Origin: an uncultured Christensenellaceae bacterium
Lineage (GTDB): Bacteria; Bacillota; Clostridia; Christensenellales; Pumilibacteraceae
Length of the DNA: 48,912 nucleotides
NCBI GenBank assembly: GCA_910587445.1
Contig: CAJULE010000009.1
Span: 1-48,912 of the forward strand
Direction: 5' to 3'
The translations under genes were made by a program, and so were the position numbers. This document shows, in pieces, positions 15,465 through 24,811 of this stretch (its first letter is position 1; the number at the start of each line of letters is the position of its first letter). The notes beneath the pieces are model-generated. The model did not search any database. It was given only the letters and a program-made list of their open reading frames with translations, and had not been told where the DNA came from.

Positions 15465-16961
15465 TTACTTTCTCGGCTTCATAGTCGGGAACAGCAATAC
15501 GTCGCGAATAGACGAAGAGTCGGTAAGCAGCATGACCATGCGGTCTATGCCGAGACCGAGACCGCCCGTCGGAGGCAAGCCGTATTCGAGTGCGGTGACG
15601 AAATCGTCGTCCGCGTCCTGCGCCTCTTCGTCTCCCTTTGCCTTAAGCAGAGCTTGAGCGCCGAAGCGTCCCTTCTGATCTATGGGGTCGTTCAGCTCGC
15701 TGTACGCGTTGCCCATTTCCATTCCGTTCATGAAAAGTTCGAAGCGGTAGGTCATGTCGGGGTTGTCCTTTTCGCGCTTTGCCAGCGGACTCACCTCTAT
15801 CGGATATTCGGTAACGAACGTCGGCTGGATAAGCTGTTTCTCTACGAGCTGATCGAAAGTCTCGTACAGCACTCTGCCGAGGCTGTCCGCCTTTTCGTCG
15901 AGCTCTACGCCCTTGTCCTTAGCCGCCTTTTTCGCTTTCGCGAGACTCATTCCGCCAAAGTCTATACCGGCATACGCCTTTACCGCCTCTTTCATCGTTA
16001 TGCGCTTCCACGGGAAGCTCATGTCGATTTCCGTGCCCTGATACACTATCTTATCGCCCGCGCCGACCGCCTTCAAAACAGCGGCGTAAATGCGTTCCGT
16101 GATGTCCATCATGTCGTTGAAATCACAGTAAGCGGCGTACAGCTCCATCATAGTAAACTCGGGATTGTGCTTTACGTCCATGCCCTCGTTTCGGAACATT
16201 CTGCCGAGCTCGTAGACCTTTTCCATACCGCCGACGACAAGGCGCTTGAGATATAGCTCGGGCGCGATCCTCATATACATATCGAGATTGAGCGTGTTGT
16301 GGTGCGTGACGAAAGGTCTCGCACTCGCACCGCCCGCGACAGTGTTGAGTATGGGCGTCTCGACCTCGATAAAGCCCTCGCCGTCGAGCACGTTTCTTAT
16401 TGCGCTTATGATCTTCGCGCGCTTTTTGAAAGTGTCGCGCACATCGGGATTTGCTATCAGATCGACATAGCGCCGTCTGTACCGAAGATCGTTGTCCTTG
16501 AGGCCGTGCCATTTTTCGGGCAGCGGCAACAGCGACTTCGACAGGAGCTTTATATCGGAAACGGCGACGGACACTTCGCCCTTATGCGTGACGAACACTT
16601 CGCCCTCCGCGCCCACGATATCGCCTATGTCGTATTTTTTAAAGTCCGCATACTTTTCGCCCAAGGCATCCACCTTGAGGTAGAGCTGCAACTGTCCCTC
16701 GCCGTCGAGGATATGCGCAAAAGACGCTTTGCCCATGATTCTTTTGGACATAAGCCGCCCCGCAAGCTTTACTTTCTTGCCCGTGAGAGCTTCTACGTTG
16801 TTCTTTATTTCCGCCGAATAGTGCGAGCGGACAAAACGCGTCTCTTCGTACGGATTTTCTCCGCGCGCAACAAGCTCGTTGAGCTTCGAAACGCGCACCG
16901 CGCGAATTTCGTCCTCGCTTTCTTCGACCGCCTCGACGTTTACCGTCTTTTCTTCTGCCAT
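15465..16961 (-). CDS. lysS: Lysyl-tRNA synthetase, class II
   Basis: A 498-residue enzyme that charges tRNA-Lys. The N-terminal OB fold (about 60-170) contains AGRLMSKRIMGKASF. The class II catalytic domain has motif 2 (MFRNEGMDVKHNPEFTMMEL) and motif 3 (GLGLGIDRMVMLLTD). Length and order are standard. It lies 10 bp after greA, is preceded by AGAGGT, and belongs to the greA promoter. No T-box leader is present, as expected for an internal operon gene. Confidence 0.97.
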   Translation of the reverse strand: MAEEKTVNVEAVEESEDEIRAVRVSKLNELVARGENPYEETRFVRSHYSAEIKNNVEALTGKKVKLAGRLMSKRIMGKASFAHILDGEGQLQLYLKVDALGEKYADFKKYDIGDIVGAEGEVFVTHKGEVSVAVSDIKLLSKSLLPLPEKWHGLKDNDLRYRRRYVDLIANPDVRDTFKKRAKIISAIRNVLDGEGFIEVETPILNTVAGGASARPFVTHHNTLNLDMYMRIAPELYLKRLVVGGMEKVYELGRMFRNEGMDVKHNPEFTMMELYAAYCDFNDMMDITERIYAAVLKAVGAGDKIVYQGTEIDMSFPWKRITMKEAVKAYAGIDFGGMSLAKAKKAAKDKGVELDEKADSLGRVLYETFDQLVEKQLIQPTFVTEYPIEVSPLAKREKDNPDMTYRFELFMNGMEMGNAYSELNDPIDQKGRFGAQALLKAKGDEEAQDADDDFVTALEYGLPPTGGLGLGIDRMVMLLTDSSSIRDVLLFPTMKPRK

Positions 16962-16971
16962 ACGAACCTCT

Positions 16972-17436
16972 TTAATTTATCTTCAATACCTTAAAACGGT
17001 ATTCGCCCTTTGCCGTCTTTACGAGAGCTTCCTCTCCCTTCTTCTTGCCGAGAAGCGCCTTTCCCACGGGGGACTCGTTGCTGATTCTGTTTTCCATGGG
17101 ATTGGACTCGTGCGTGCCGACTATTTCGTATTCGGTCTCCTCTTTCGTCGCAACGTCGAGGATCTTCACCTTGCATCCGATGTCCACTTTGTCCGTGCTC
17201 TTCTTATCGTCTATTATCTGCACGTTCGCGAGCTTGCCTTCGATCTCGAGGATCTCGGCTTCCATTTTCGCCTGCTCGTCCTTTGCGATGTCGTACTCGG
17301 CATTCTCGGACAAGTCGCCGAATTCGCGGGCTACGCGGATCTTTTCCGCCATTTCCGCTCTGCCGTGAACCTTGAGATATTCCAATCTTTCCTCGAGCTT
17401 TTTCTTGCCCTCTGCCGTCATGAAAACTTCTGCCAT
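16972..17436 (-). CDS. greA: Transcription elongation factor GreA
   Basis: A 154-residue factor that rescues backtracked RNA polymerase by stimulating transcript cleavage. The N-terminal coiled coil (about 1-75) carries the conserved tip EFGDLSENAEYDIAKDEQ with the acidic D/E pair. The C-terminal FKBP-like domain has ESNPMENRISNESPVGKALL. It is the first gene of the operon that continues into lysS and the tmk-holB-ricT genes. Confidence 0.97.
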   Translation of the reverse strand: MAEVFMTAEGKKKLEERLEYLKVHGRAEMAEKIRVAREFGDLSENAEYDIAKDEQAKMEAEILEIEGKLANVQIIDDKKSTDKVDIGCKVKILDVATKEETEYEIVGTHESNPMENRISNESPVGKALLGKKKGEEALVKTAKGEYRFKVLKIN

Positions 17437-17519
17437 AATATATAACCTCTTATTTTGGATTTCTTTATTGTCCGCGCCCTATTGAACGCACCTTTACGAG
17501 CCTTCCGCCCGCTCTTTTC

Positions 17520-17548
17520 AGTATACCTTATTTGCGCGCCCGTGTCAA
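17520..17548 (-). promoter_or_regulatory. Promoter of the greA-lysS-tmk-holB-ricT operon
   Basis: On the minus strand TTGACA (17543-17548), 17 bp, TATACT (17520-17525). This is the only strong promoter found upstream of the six overlapping or closely spaced genes. Confidence 0.85.
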
Positions 17549-17564
17549 CGCTTTGGCGCGAGGC

Positions 17565-18737
17565 TCACTTCAAAAACTCTTCTATTCTGTCGCACGCGGT
17601 CTTAAGCGTCGCCAGCGAGCACGCATACGAACAGCGCACGTAATCTTTTCCGCTCTCCCCGAACGCGCCGCCCGGAACGACCGCGACGTGCTTTTCCTTT
17701 AGGAGCCTGCCGGCAAATTCCTCGCCGTCTCCGCCGCTTTTTTTCACGCTCGGAAAGACATAGAACGCGCCTTTGGGCTCGAAGCACTCGAGTCCCATGC
17801 CGTTGAACCGCGAAACGAGAAAACTTCTGCGCATATCGTACTGCTCGCGCATATACTCGACGTCCGCATAGCCGTCGATCGCTCCGTCCTTAAGCGCGCC
17901 GAGAGCCGCATACTGCGAAAACGTCGGCGCGCACATTATCGTATACTGATGGATCTTGAGCATTCCGTCCGTCACTTCCTTGGGCGCGGCGACATAGCCT
18001 ATTCTCCAGCCCGTCATCGCAAACGCCTTCGAAAAGCCGGAAATGAGAACGCACCGCTCCTTCATGCCGCTGAGCGCGCAAACGGAAACGTGACGTCTGC
18101 CGTAGGTGAGCTCCGCATATATCTCGTCGGAGATTATCATAAGATCGTGCTCTACGGCAAAGCGGGCGACCTCTTCGAGCTGCTCTTTCGTCATTATCGC
18201 GCCCGTAGGATTATTCGGGTACGGAAGAATGAGCACCTTACTCTTTTTGCTCGCCGCCACACGAAGGGCGGAAACGGTGAGCGCAAAGTCGTCCTCCGCT
18301 CTTGTCGGAACGGGTACGGGCACGCCGCCGGCAAGCGTTATACCCGGGACGTAGCTGACGTACGACGGGTCGGGCACGAGAACTTCGTCGCCCTCCGATA
18401 CGAGCGTACGAAGCGCGAGATCTATAGCTTCGCTCGCGCCTACCGTGACGAACATTTCCGTATCGGGATTATAATCGAGCGAAAAACGTGCGGAAAGATA
18501 ACGCGAAATCTCCGAGCGAAGCTCCTTAAGTCCGCGGTTCGACGTATAAGCCGTGTGCCCGCGGCGCAAGCTTGTAATCGCCGCACTGCGAGTATTCCAA
18601 GGCGTGACGAAATCGGGCTCGCCCACGCCGAGCGAGATTGCGTCGGGTATTTCCGCGGCTATGTCGAAAAATTTCCGTATGCCGCTCGGCTTTATCGAGC
18701 GCACGGCGGCATTGATTTTTTTACCGTAGTCTATCAC
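17565..18737 (-). CDS. Pyridoxal-phosphate aminotransferase, class I/II (AlaT-like)
   Basis: A 390-residue fold-type I aminotransferase. It has LGVGEPDFVTPW near the start, YPNNPTGAIMTKEQL (cofactor-binding Asn), SDEIYAELTYG (Asp), the Schiff-base lysine in SGFSKAFAMTGWRIGY, and the C-terminal Arg in YVRCSYA. It starts with GTG and overlaps the regulator upstream by four bases (GTGA). This regulator-aminotransferase pair resembles B. subtilis alaR-alaT (yugG-yugH), so an alanine or related transaminase is likely. Substrate specificity cannot be read from the sequence. Confidence 0.9.
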   Translation of the reverse strand: MIDYGKKINAAVRSIKPSGIRKFFDIAAEIPDAISLGVGEPDFVTPWNTRSAAITSLRRGHTAYTSNRGLKELRSEISRYLSARFSLDYNPDTEMFVTVGASEAIDLALRTLVSEGDEVLVPDPSYVSYVPGITLAGGVPVPVPTRAEDDFALTVSALRVAASKKSKVLILPYPNNPTGAIMTKEQLEEVARFAVEHDLMIISDEIYAELTYGRRHVSVCALSGMKERCVLISGFSKAFAMTGWRIGYVAAPKEVTDGMLKIHQYTIMCAPTFSQYAALGALKDGAIDGYADVEYMREQYDMRRSFLVSRFNGMGLECFEPKGAFYVFPSVKKSGGDGEEFAGRLLKEKHVAVVPGGAFGESGKDYVRCSYACSLATLKTACDRIEEFLK

Positions 18738-19222
18738 GGCTGGACGACCAGCCTTTCGTTTTCGACTTTTTCGACGCTCATGCCGTCGATCTTGTATTTT
18801 TTGAGTATGAAATGAGTCGCGGTGGACAGCACGGAGTCGAGACAGGACAGCTTTTCGCTGACGAACATAGCCACCTCGCGCAGAGTCTTTCCCTCAATTA
18901 TTATGCAGAGATCGTACGCGCCCGACATGAGATAGAGGCTCTTCACTTCGTCGAAGCGTTCGATATCGGCGGCTATCTCGTCGAAACCTTTCGCGCTCTT
19001 GGGCGTGACCTTTACTTCTATGAGCGCCTCGACGTAATCTTTGCCGAGTTTTCCCTCGTCCACGACTGCCGTATAGCCGAGAATAACGCCTCTCTTTTCG
19101 AGGCTTTCGAGCGCTTTTACAACCTTGCTCTCGTCGCACTTAAGCGCCGTGGCAATGTCTTTTTCTCTCATTCTGCCGTCGCTTTTTACGAGAGACAACA
19201 CGGAGGTTTCGAATTTATCCAT
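18734..19222 (-). CDS. Lrp/AsnC-family regulator (AlaR-like)
   Basis: A 162-residue regulator with an N-terminal helix-turn-helix (about 1-60, MREKDIATALKCDESKVVKA) and a C-terminal RAM/ACT-like ligand domain. That domain includes DEVKSLYLMSGAYDLCII, typical of Lrp/AsnC amino-acid sensors. It is co-transcribed with, and overlaps, the downstream aminotransferase, so it probably controls that gene in response to an amino acid, as AlaR does in Bacillus. The AGGAGA ribosome site lies about 13 bp from the ATG, rather far. Confidence 0.92.
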   Translation of the reverse strand: MDKFETSVLSLVKSDGRMREKDIATALKCDESKVVKALESLEKRGVILGYTAVVDEGKLGKDYVEALIEVKVTPKSAKGFDEIAADIERFDEVKSLYLMSGAYDLCIIIEGKTLREVAMFVSEKLSCLDSVLSTATHFILKKYKIDGMSVEKVENERLVVQP

Positions 19223-19476
19223 GATTAAGGTTAGATCTCCTTTCCTAAAAATATATGAAAGTACAATCGCGCGTCAGGCGGGCAACAGTCGGCGCGCCGC
19301 CGAGGGCGCGCACTTAGACGTACGTGACCGCTCAGCCGAGCGAGTCTTATAGGCGATGCGAACGCCTTCATCCGAAGAGCGGAGCGACGAACGCCACGAA
19401 GCGAAGCGGAGTACGAGAGCCTTTAGGCGATTATGCGCAACGCCGAACGTAGCCCGCATTACGAGATAATGCGCTT
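19223..19476. other. GC-rich, hairpin-rich intergenic region
   Basis: No coding sequence is supported. The stretch holds a CGCGCC...GGCGCG stem around 19291-19311 and a perfect 7-bp hairpin CGCATTA/TAATGCG in the last 40 bases. It also holds several GAGCGGAGCGACGAACGCC-like modules resembling the tandem repeat at 48.7 kb. It lies between the aconitase stop and the regulator promoter. It may be a repeat remnant or a structured RNA. Confidence 0.45.
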
Positions 19477-21402
19477 TCAGTTGCGGCTTTTTGCAAGGGC
19501 AAGAACGCCGCCCGCAAGAACTATCTCCTTAAGACGCGGCGTAAGCGAAAGCACGCACTTGAACTTAAAGCCCTTAGTCTCGTTTGCGATTTCCATTTCC
19601 TCGCCGCGCTCTATCTGTCTGCGCGCGTTTTCTATGGCAAGCCTGTCGCCCGGTTCTATGCGCGCGTAGTCTTTTTCGTCCTTAAATACGAGCGGAAGTA
19701 TGCCGCTGTTAATGAGATTGTCCCTGTGTATGCGAGCAAAACTCTTTGCGATAACTCCCTTTATGCCGAGATACAGCGGCACGAGCGCGGCGTGCTCGCG
19801 CGACGAGCCCTGCCCGTAATTGGAGCCTGCGACTATGAATCCGCCGCCCGCGGATTTCGCCCTTGCGGCAAACGTCGGGTCTACGGGATTCAAGCAGTAG
19901 TCGGAAAGGTACGGAATATTCGAACGGTACGGCAAAAGCTTTGCGTTCGACGGCATGATGTGGTCGGTCGTAATGTTATCATCGCAGACTATGAGCGTCT
20001 CGCCCTCCACTCTCTCTTTAAGCGCGGAGTTTATCGGGAAAGGTTTTATGTTCGGACCGCGTACGACTTTGACGTTTTTGAAGTTTTCGGGCTTCAATAT
20101 GAGATTGTCGTTTACGGCAAAGCGCTCGGGAAGAGAGGGCTTTTCTATTTCGGGCATATCGGCGGGATCGGTAAGATAGCCGTTTATCGCCGAGAATGCA
20201 GCCGTTTCGGGGCTGACGAGATAGACGCTTGCGCTTGCCGTTCCGCTGCGAGCAAAGAAATTGCGGTTAAACGTGCGCAGAGACACCGCGTCGTTCTTCG
20301 GCGACTGCCCCATTCCTATGCACGGACCGCAGGCGCACTCGAGCACGCGCGCACCCGAATCGATAATGTCGGCAAGAGCGCCGCTCTTTGCGAGCATGGT
20401 AAGCACCTGCTTGGATCCGGGGCTTATGGTAAGCGAAGTTTCGGGGCAAACAGTCTTGCCCTTTAAAATGGCTGCGACCTTCATCATGTCCGCATACGAA
20501 GAATTCGTACAGGAGCCGATACAGACCTGATCCACTTTTATCTTGCCCACTTCACCGACCGTCTTTACGGCGTCGGGACTGTGCGGGCAGGCAACGAGCG
20601 GACGAAGCGAAGAAAGCTCGATCGTGAGAGTCTCGTCATAGCTTGCTCCCTCGTCGGCGGAAAGCGCGGTGAAGTCATTTTCCCTGCCCTGAGCCTTCAA
20701 AAACGCCCTTGTCATTTCGTCGCTCGGGAAAACGGAAGTAGTCGCGCCGAGCTCCGCGCCCATGTTCGTTATGGTCGCGCGTTCGGGAACGGTAAGGCTC
20801 TTTACGCCGTCGCCCGTATATTCTATGACTTTGCCGACGCCGCCTTTTACCGACAGACGGCGAAGCACCTCGAGAATTATGTCCTTTGCCGTCGCGTTGC
20901 GTGTGAGCTTTCCCTTAAGTTCGACGTTTACCACTTTCGGCATCGTAAGGTGGAGCGCGCCGCCGCTCATTGCGACAGCGACGTCGAGACCGCCCGCGCC
21001 GATCGCGAGCATACCTATGCCGCCGCCCGTGGGCGTATGGCTGTCCGAGCCGAGAAGCGTATAACCGGGCACGCCGAAGCGCTCGAGGTGGACCTGGTGG
21101 CAAATGCCGTTGCCGGGCTTGCTGACATATATTCCGTGCTTTAAGGCAACCGACTGGATATACGCGTGATCGTCCGCATTCTCGAAACCGCTCTGGAGCG
21201 TGTTGTGGTCTATGTAGGCGACGGAACGCTTGGTCTTTACCTTATCGACGCCCATGGATTCGAGCTGAAGATATGCCATAGTGCCTGTGGAATCCTGCGT
21301 AAGCGTCTGATCGATCCTTATGGATATTTCGCTCCCTGCGGTCATCTTTCCGCTTTCGAGGTGCGCGGCGATTATCTTTCTCGTAAGATTTTGCTTCTCC
21401 AT
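19477..21402 (-). CDS. acnA: Aconitate hydratase
   Basis: A 641-residue aconitase of the short clostridial/Thermotoga type, which isomerises citrate and isocitrate. The three cluster-ligating cysteines lie in VCIGSCTNSSY and CACGPCIGMG. The substrate motifs GSDSHTPTGGGIGML and the C-terminal swivelling-domain loop GSNYGQGSSREHAAL (catalytic Ser) are intact. It follows the small gene at 21445 by 42 bp with a GGAGG site, so the two are probably one transcript. No citrate synthase or isocitrate dehydrogenase is in the window. The symbol is a family label; acn would serve equally. Confidence 0.95.
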   Translation of the reverse strand: MEKQNLTRKIIAAHLESGKMTAGSEISIRIDQTLTQDSTGTMAYLQLESMGVDKVKTKRSVAYIDHNTLQSGFENADDHAYIQSVALKHGIYVSKPGNGICHQVHLERFGVPGYTLLGSDSHTPTGGGIGMLAIGAGGLDVAVAMSGGALHLTMPKVVNVELKGKLTRNATAKDIILEVLRRLSVKGGVGKVIEYTGDGVKSLTVPERATITNMGAELGATTSVFPSDEMTRAFLKAQGRENDFTALSADEGASYDETLTIELSSLRPLVACPHSPDAVKTVGEVGKIKVDQVCIGSCTNSSYADMMKVAAILKGKTVCPETSLTISPGSKQVLTMLAKSGALADIIDSGARVLECACGPCIGMGQSPKNDAVSLRTFNRNFFARSGTASASVYLVSPETAAFSAINGYLTDPADMPEIEKPSLPERFAVNDNLILKPENFKNVKVVRGPNIKPFPINSALKERVEGETLIVCDDNITTDHIMPSNAKLLPYRSNIPYLSDYCLNPVDPTFAARAKSAGGGFIVAGSNYGQGSSREHAALVPLYLGIKGVIAKSFARIHRDNLINSGILPLVFKDEKDYARIEPGDRLAIENARRQIERGEEMEIANETKGFKFKCVLSLTPRLKEIVLAGGVLALAKSRN

Positions 21403-21444
21403 TGTCGTTTTGCCTCCTGTCCGAATGTTTCGTGAAAAAATGTT

Positions 21445-21708
21445 TTATGCCTTATCTACGTATTCGAGCGTCATCCTGTCGAAGTTTACGCTTTCGACAA
21501 AATCCGAAGCCTTAAACGTAGCTATGTTGAACGAATGAAACGAGCGTAAATGATGTTTCAACACGACGGGCGTCGGCTCGTCCATTTCGTGGCATATCTC
21601 TATTATATACGCCGTAAACTCCGTTTCGTCGTACTTGTCGCCGTTTATATACATATAGTCGCCCGTTATCTTGTCGCCGACATATGTCTTTGCCCAAATT
21701 TTGAACAC
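21445..21708 (-). CDS. Small hypothetical protein upstream of aconitase
   Basis: I do not recognise this 87-residue protein. It is soluble, acidic and mixed alpha/beta, beginning MFKIWAKTYVGDKITGDY, with no cysteine clusters or membrane segments. It uses a GTG start 5 bp after AAGGAGC. It is probably co-transcribed with aconitase. The stop-to-start gap is short and codon use matches the neighbours, which supports a real gene. Confidence 0.7.
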   Translation of the reverse strand: MFKIWAKTYVGDKITGDYMYINGDKYDETEFTAYIIEICHEMDEPTPVVLKHHLRSFHSFNIATFKASDFVESVNFDRMTLEYVDKA

Positions 21709-21996
21709 GTTTAGCTCCTTTTCGCTCTTTGTCGTACAGTATACATCAAAAGCCGTTTTTTTTCAAGCGTTTGACGCCGCCTCGGGAAAATTAGTGCGAA
21801 TGATTTGTCGGGTCGCGCCGTTTGTAATTGTATCAGCCGCCATATTGTCGCATTCGAACTCTTCAGTCTCCGTGTTCTCTCTCCCGGCTCGCTCTGCACT
21901 GCGACAGCTTCCCTCTAAGGAAGCCTTTATAAAGGCTTGAAACCTATGTATACAATCCGTCGGAATATAGGCGGCTTTAAGATAGTAAAATAAACC
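21709..21996. repeat. Divergent intergenic region with a CTTCCCT-type repeat
   Basis: About 21855-21935 carries one copy of the CAGCTTCCCT...AAGG repeat family. No clean promoter for uppP was found; a TAAAAT about 4 bp before its ATG would imply a leaderless transcript, but no -35 supports it. Confidence 0.4.
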
Positions 21997-22764
21997 ATGG
22001 AACTTTTGTATTCACTTCTCCTCGGACTTGTGCAAGGTCTTACGGAATTTCTGCCCGTATCGAGCAGCGGTCATCTTCTGCTTGTCGGACGGATAATAGG
22101 ATATTCTCCCTCCGTTGCGTTCGAAATAGTCGCGCACCTCGGCACTCTCGCCGCCGTCGTAATCGCCTACCGCACGCGCATAAAGGAACATATCGTGCGT
22201 CCCGTTTCGAAGCCGTCGCTGGTGCTCATATTCTCGACCGCCGTGACAGCCGTGCTCGTATTCGTATTCGAAGATACTCTTCGCGCGACGTTCTCGGGCT
22301 CGCTTTTACCGTACGCGTTTCTTCTGACCGCCATACTCATAGTCGCCTCGTCGTTTGTGAAAGCGAAAAACGGAAAACAGGTAGGGTTTTTCGAGGGCTT
22401 CGTCATAGGCGTGAGCCAAGCCGCCGCAGTCGTTCCCGGACTTTCGAGAAGCGGCACAACCATTTCGACGGCGCGCTTTCTCGGCGTGGACAAAAAGGAA
22501 AGCGCGGACTTTTCGTTTATGCTGAGTATCCCCATAATAATCGTGTCCGCGATAAGCGAGCTTGTGCGGCATTACGACGAGTTCCTCACGGAAAATCTTC
22601 TCTGCCTTTTCATAGGCTTTGTCGCGGCGTTTATTTCCGGACTCATAGCGATAAAGCTTGTGCTTAAAAGCATACAAAAGGGCGGATTTAAGATTTTTGC
22701 GATATATCTTACCGTACTCGGCGTACTGCTTTTCATAAACGATATGTTCCTGAAGTGGATATGA
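21997..22764 (+). CDS. uppP: Undecaprenyl-diphosphatase
   Basis: A 255-residue polytopic membrane enzyme (BacA/UppP) that dephosphorylates undecaprenyl diphosphate to recycle the carrier lipid for cell-wall synthesis. The two family motifs are present: EFLPVSSSGHL (residues 17-27) and PGLSRSGTT (147-155). About seven to eight hydrophobic segments follow the family pattern. No good ribosome-binding site precedes the ATG, although the start is exactly where the family begins. It is a single gene, divergent from the aconitase operon. Confidence 0.95.
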   Translation: MELLYSLLLGLVQGLTEFLPVSSSGHLLLVGRIIGYSPSVAFEIVAHLGTLAAVVIAYRTRIKEHIVRPVSKPSLVLIFSTAVTAVLVFVFEDTLRATFSGSLLPYAFLLTAILIVASSFVKAKNGKQVGFFEGFVIGVSQAAAVVPGLSRSGTTISTARFLGVDKKESADFSFMLSIPIIIVSAISELVRHYDEFLTENLLCLFIGFVAAFISGLIAIKLVLKSIQKGGFKIFAIYLTVLGVLLFINDMFLKWI

Positions 22765-22854
22765 TCGTATGCCGATATGCGCATACATATAAAAGACCGA
22801 GTAAGCTCTCGACGTATGCTCATATGTGCGAAAAAGAATATGACCCGTATATAA

Positions 22855-22881
22855 AAACGTCTCTCTTTCGAGAGACGTTTT
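22855..22881. terminator. Bidirectional terminator between uppP and the GH13 gene
   Basis: An 11-12-bp perfect stem (AAAACGTCTCTC with GAGAGACGTTTT) and a TTTC loop, with As before and Ts after, lies between the convergent genes. Confidence 0.85.
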
Positions 22882-22912
22882 GCGTCGTTGCCACCGAATA
22901 TTTATAAGACTT

Positions 22913-24811
22913 CTACTTCTTTTTTGGCTTCTTTTCGGGGAATATCACGTCTGCCGTGCGCTTTAGGATTACCGCCGTATCGCTTTGAACGACGCCGTCG
23001 TATTCCTTTAAGGTCATAAGGTTCGTAAGGCTCGCACGCCTAACGTCCTTCGGCATAAACTCGAGCGGCTTTCCGCTGTTGTTGGCAATAACGTAAAGCT
23101 TTTCCACGCCGTTATCGCGGGTGAACGCATATACGCCGTCGCCTGCAAGCAGCCTTCTGTACTCGCCCTTTGCGAGAATATTTTTCTCGCTCGTGCGGAT
23201 CGCGCCCATCTTCTTATAGAAGCGGAATATTTCCTTATTCTTGCCGTCCCACGGCATACAGCGGCGGTTAAACGGATCCTCGAAGCCCTCGAGACCCGCC
23301 TCGTCGCCGTAGTATACGCACGGCACGCCCGGAAGCATATACTGAAGCGTGACTGCGATCTTAAGGCGCTTGACTGCTTCGTCGAGGTTCGTAAGCTTTG
23401 CATTCGCACGCTTCTCTCTCGTCGATGTGTCGCCCGAATCGCCGAGCACCGTGAGAAGCCGCGCCGTATCGTGCGTGTCGAGCAGGTTCATGAGATTGTC
23501 GACAACGCGTTTCGGATAGTTGTTCAAAATGAAGTTTACCGTGTTGTTGAGTTTTGCCCCGTCGCCCGACAAACAGAAATTAAGAATGTCGGATTTGAAC
23601 GGATAGTTCGTCACGCTGTCGAGCTGACCGCCCTGAAGATAGCGGCGGCGTGTCGAGTAGGCGATCTTATTGGAAGCGTCTTCCCACACCTCGCCGAGCA
23701 TTAAGGCATCTGGATTGACCGACTTTGCCGCGTGCACCGCCCTGTCGAGGAACTTGTCGGGAAGCTCGTCTGCGACGTCGAAACGCCAGCCGCCTATCCC
23801 CATTTCCGTCCAATAGCGGATTATGCCGTCCTCGCCGTTGATATATTCGTCGTAAGCGGGGTTCTGCTCGTTGACCTCGGGCAAAATATCTATGCCCCAC
23901 CAACTGTTGTACTTATCGGGAAACTCCGCAAACGTATACCAGCCGGCGTAGGCGCTGTCCTTCGACTGATATGCGCCCACACTGTCGTACTTGCCGTACT
24001 TGTTGAAGTAAATGGAATCGTCGCCCGTATGCGAGAACACTCCGTCAAGGAGAACTTTCATTCCCTTTTTGTCCGCTTTTTTGATGAGTTCCTTAAGGTC
24101 GTCCGCCGTACCGAAATCGGGGTCTACTTTTCTGTAGTTGCCCGTATCGTACTTGTGATTCGAGTGCGCCTCGAATATGGGATTGAGATATATGCAGGTC
24201 ACGCCGAGGCTTTTGAGGTAGGCGAGCTTTTTGGTTATGCCCTTTATGTTGCCGCCGAAAAAGTCGTTGTTGAGTATCTTACCGTTTGCGTCGGGACGGT
24301 ATTCGGGAACTCCGCCCCAATCGTCACGATACACGACGTCCGATTTCGTCTTTCTTCTCTCGCCGCCGATATTGAAGCGGTCGACGAAAATCTGATACAT
24401 CATGCCGCCCTCGAGCCACTCGGGTTCCTTATAGTCCTCGTCGTAGACGGTAAGCTGCCAATCGGTTCCCTTGCCGAGAAGCGCGTTTAGATCCTCGTCG
24501 CCGGCAATACGGTACTGATGTTCCTCCGTATTGATTATGTAGCGATAGAAGTAGAGTCCGCGCGTCGTAACCGTAAAAGTCACGGTATACTCCATCATGC
24601 CGTTGATGTTGGTCGTGACGTAGCTCATCGGATAGTAAACGTCCTGCTCTCCGTCTTTCGTGAGCACCAAAAAGACTTCGGCGGGATTGGACGGGCGGGA
24701 AAACATCAGATTGAGTCTGACGGGCTCGCCCACCTTTACCGCGCCGAGCGGCTTCTTGTACTCCTCTCTGTTCGGAAAATAAAGTACGGTTTTCTTGTCG
24801 TTATCGTTCAT
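22913..24811 (-). CDS. GH13 alpha-amylase family enzyme (neopullulanase/cyclomaltodextrinase-like)
   Basis: A 632-residue glycosidase acting on alpha-glucans. An N-terminal beta domain (about 1-130, CBM34-like) precedes the (beta/alpha)8 barrel. Catalytic residues are visible: nucleophile Asp in GGWRFDVADE, acid/base Glu in LMLGEVWEDA, and transition-state Asp in LLDTHDTARL. The last residues are a short Lys/Pro tail (KKPKKK). No signal peptide is seen, so it is cytoplasmic, consistent with trimming glycogen or imported maltodextrins. The start at 24811 follows AAGGGGTG; a longer frame would run into a repeat. It lies 282 bp downstream of glgP, behind repeats, and may be separately transcribed. 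Confidence 0.92.
   Translation of the reverse strand: MNDNDKKTVLYFPNREEYKKPLGAVKVGEPVRLNLMFSRPSNPAEVFLVLTKDGEQDVYYPMSYVTTNINGMMEYTVTFTVTTRGLYFYRYIINTEEHQYRIAGDEDLNALLGKGTDWQLTVYDEDYKEPEWLEGGMMYQIFVDRFNIGGERRKTKSDVVYRDDWGGVPEYRPDANGKILNNDFFGGNIKGITKKLAYLKSLGVTCIYLNPIFEAHSNHKYDTGNYRKVDPDFGTADDLKELIKKADKKGMKVLLDGVFSHTGDDSIYFNKYGKYDSVGAYQSKDSAYAGWYTFAEFPDKYNSWWGIDILPEVNEQNPAYDEYINGEDGIIRYWTEMGIGGWRFDVADELPDKFLDRAVHAAKSVNPDALMLGEVWEDASNKIAYSTRRRYLQGGQLDSVTNYPFKSDILNFCLSGDGAKLNNTVNFILNNYPKRVVDNLMNLLDTHDTARLLTVLGDSGDTSTREKRANAKLTNLDEAVKRLKIAVTLQYMLPGVPCVYYGDEAGLEGFEDPFNRRCMPWDGKNKEIFRFYKKMGAIRTSEKNILAKGEYRRLLAGDGVYAFTRDNGVEKLYVIANNSGKPLEFMPKDVRRASLTNLMTLKEYDGVVQSDTAVILKRTADVIFPEKKPKKK

Noticed and set aside
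16962..17436. T-box leader for lysS
   Set aside because: lysS is the second gene, 10 bp after greA, with no leader space.
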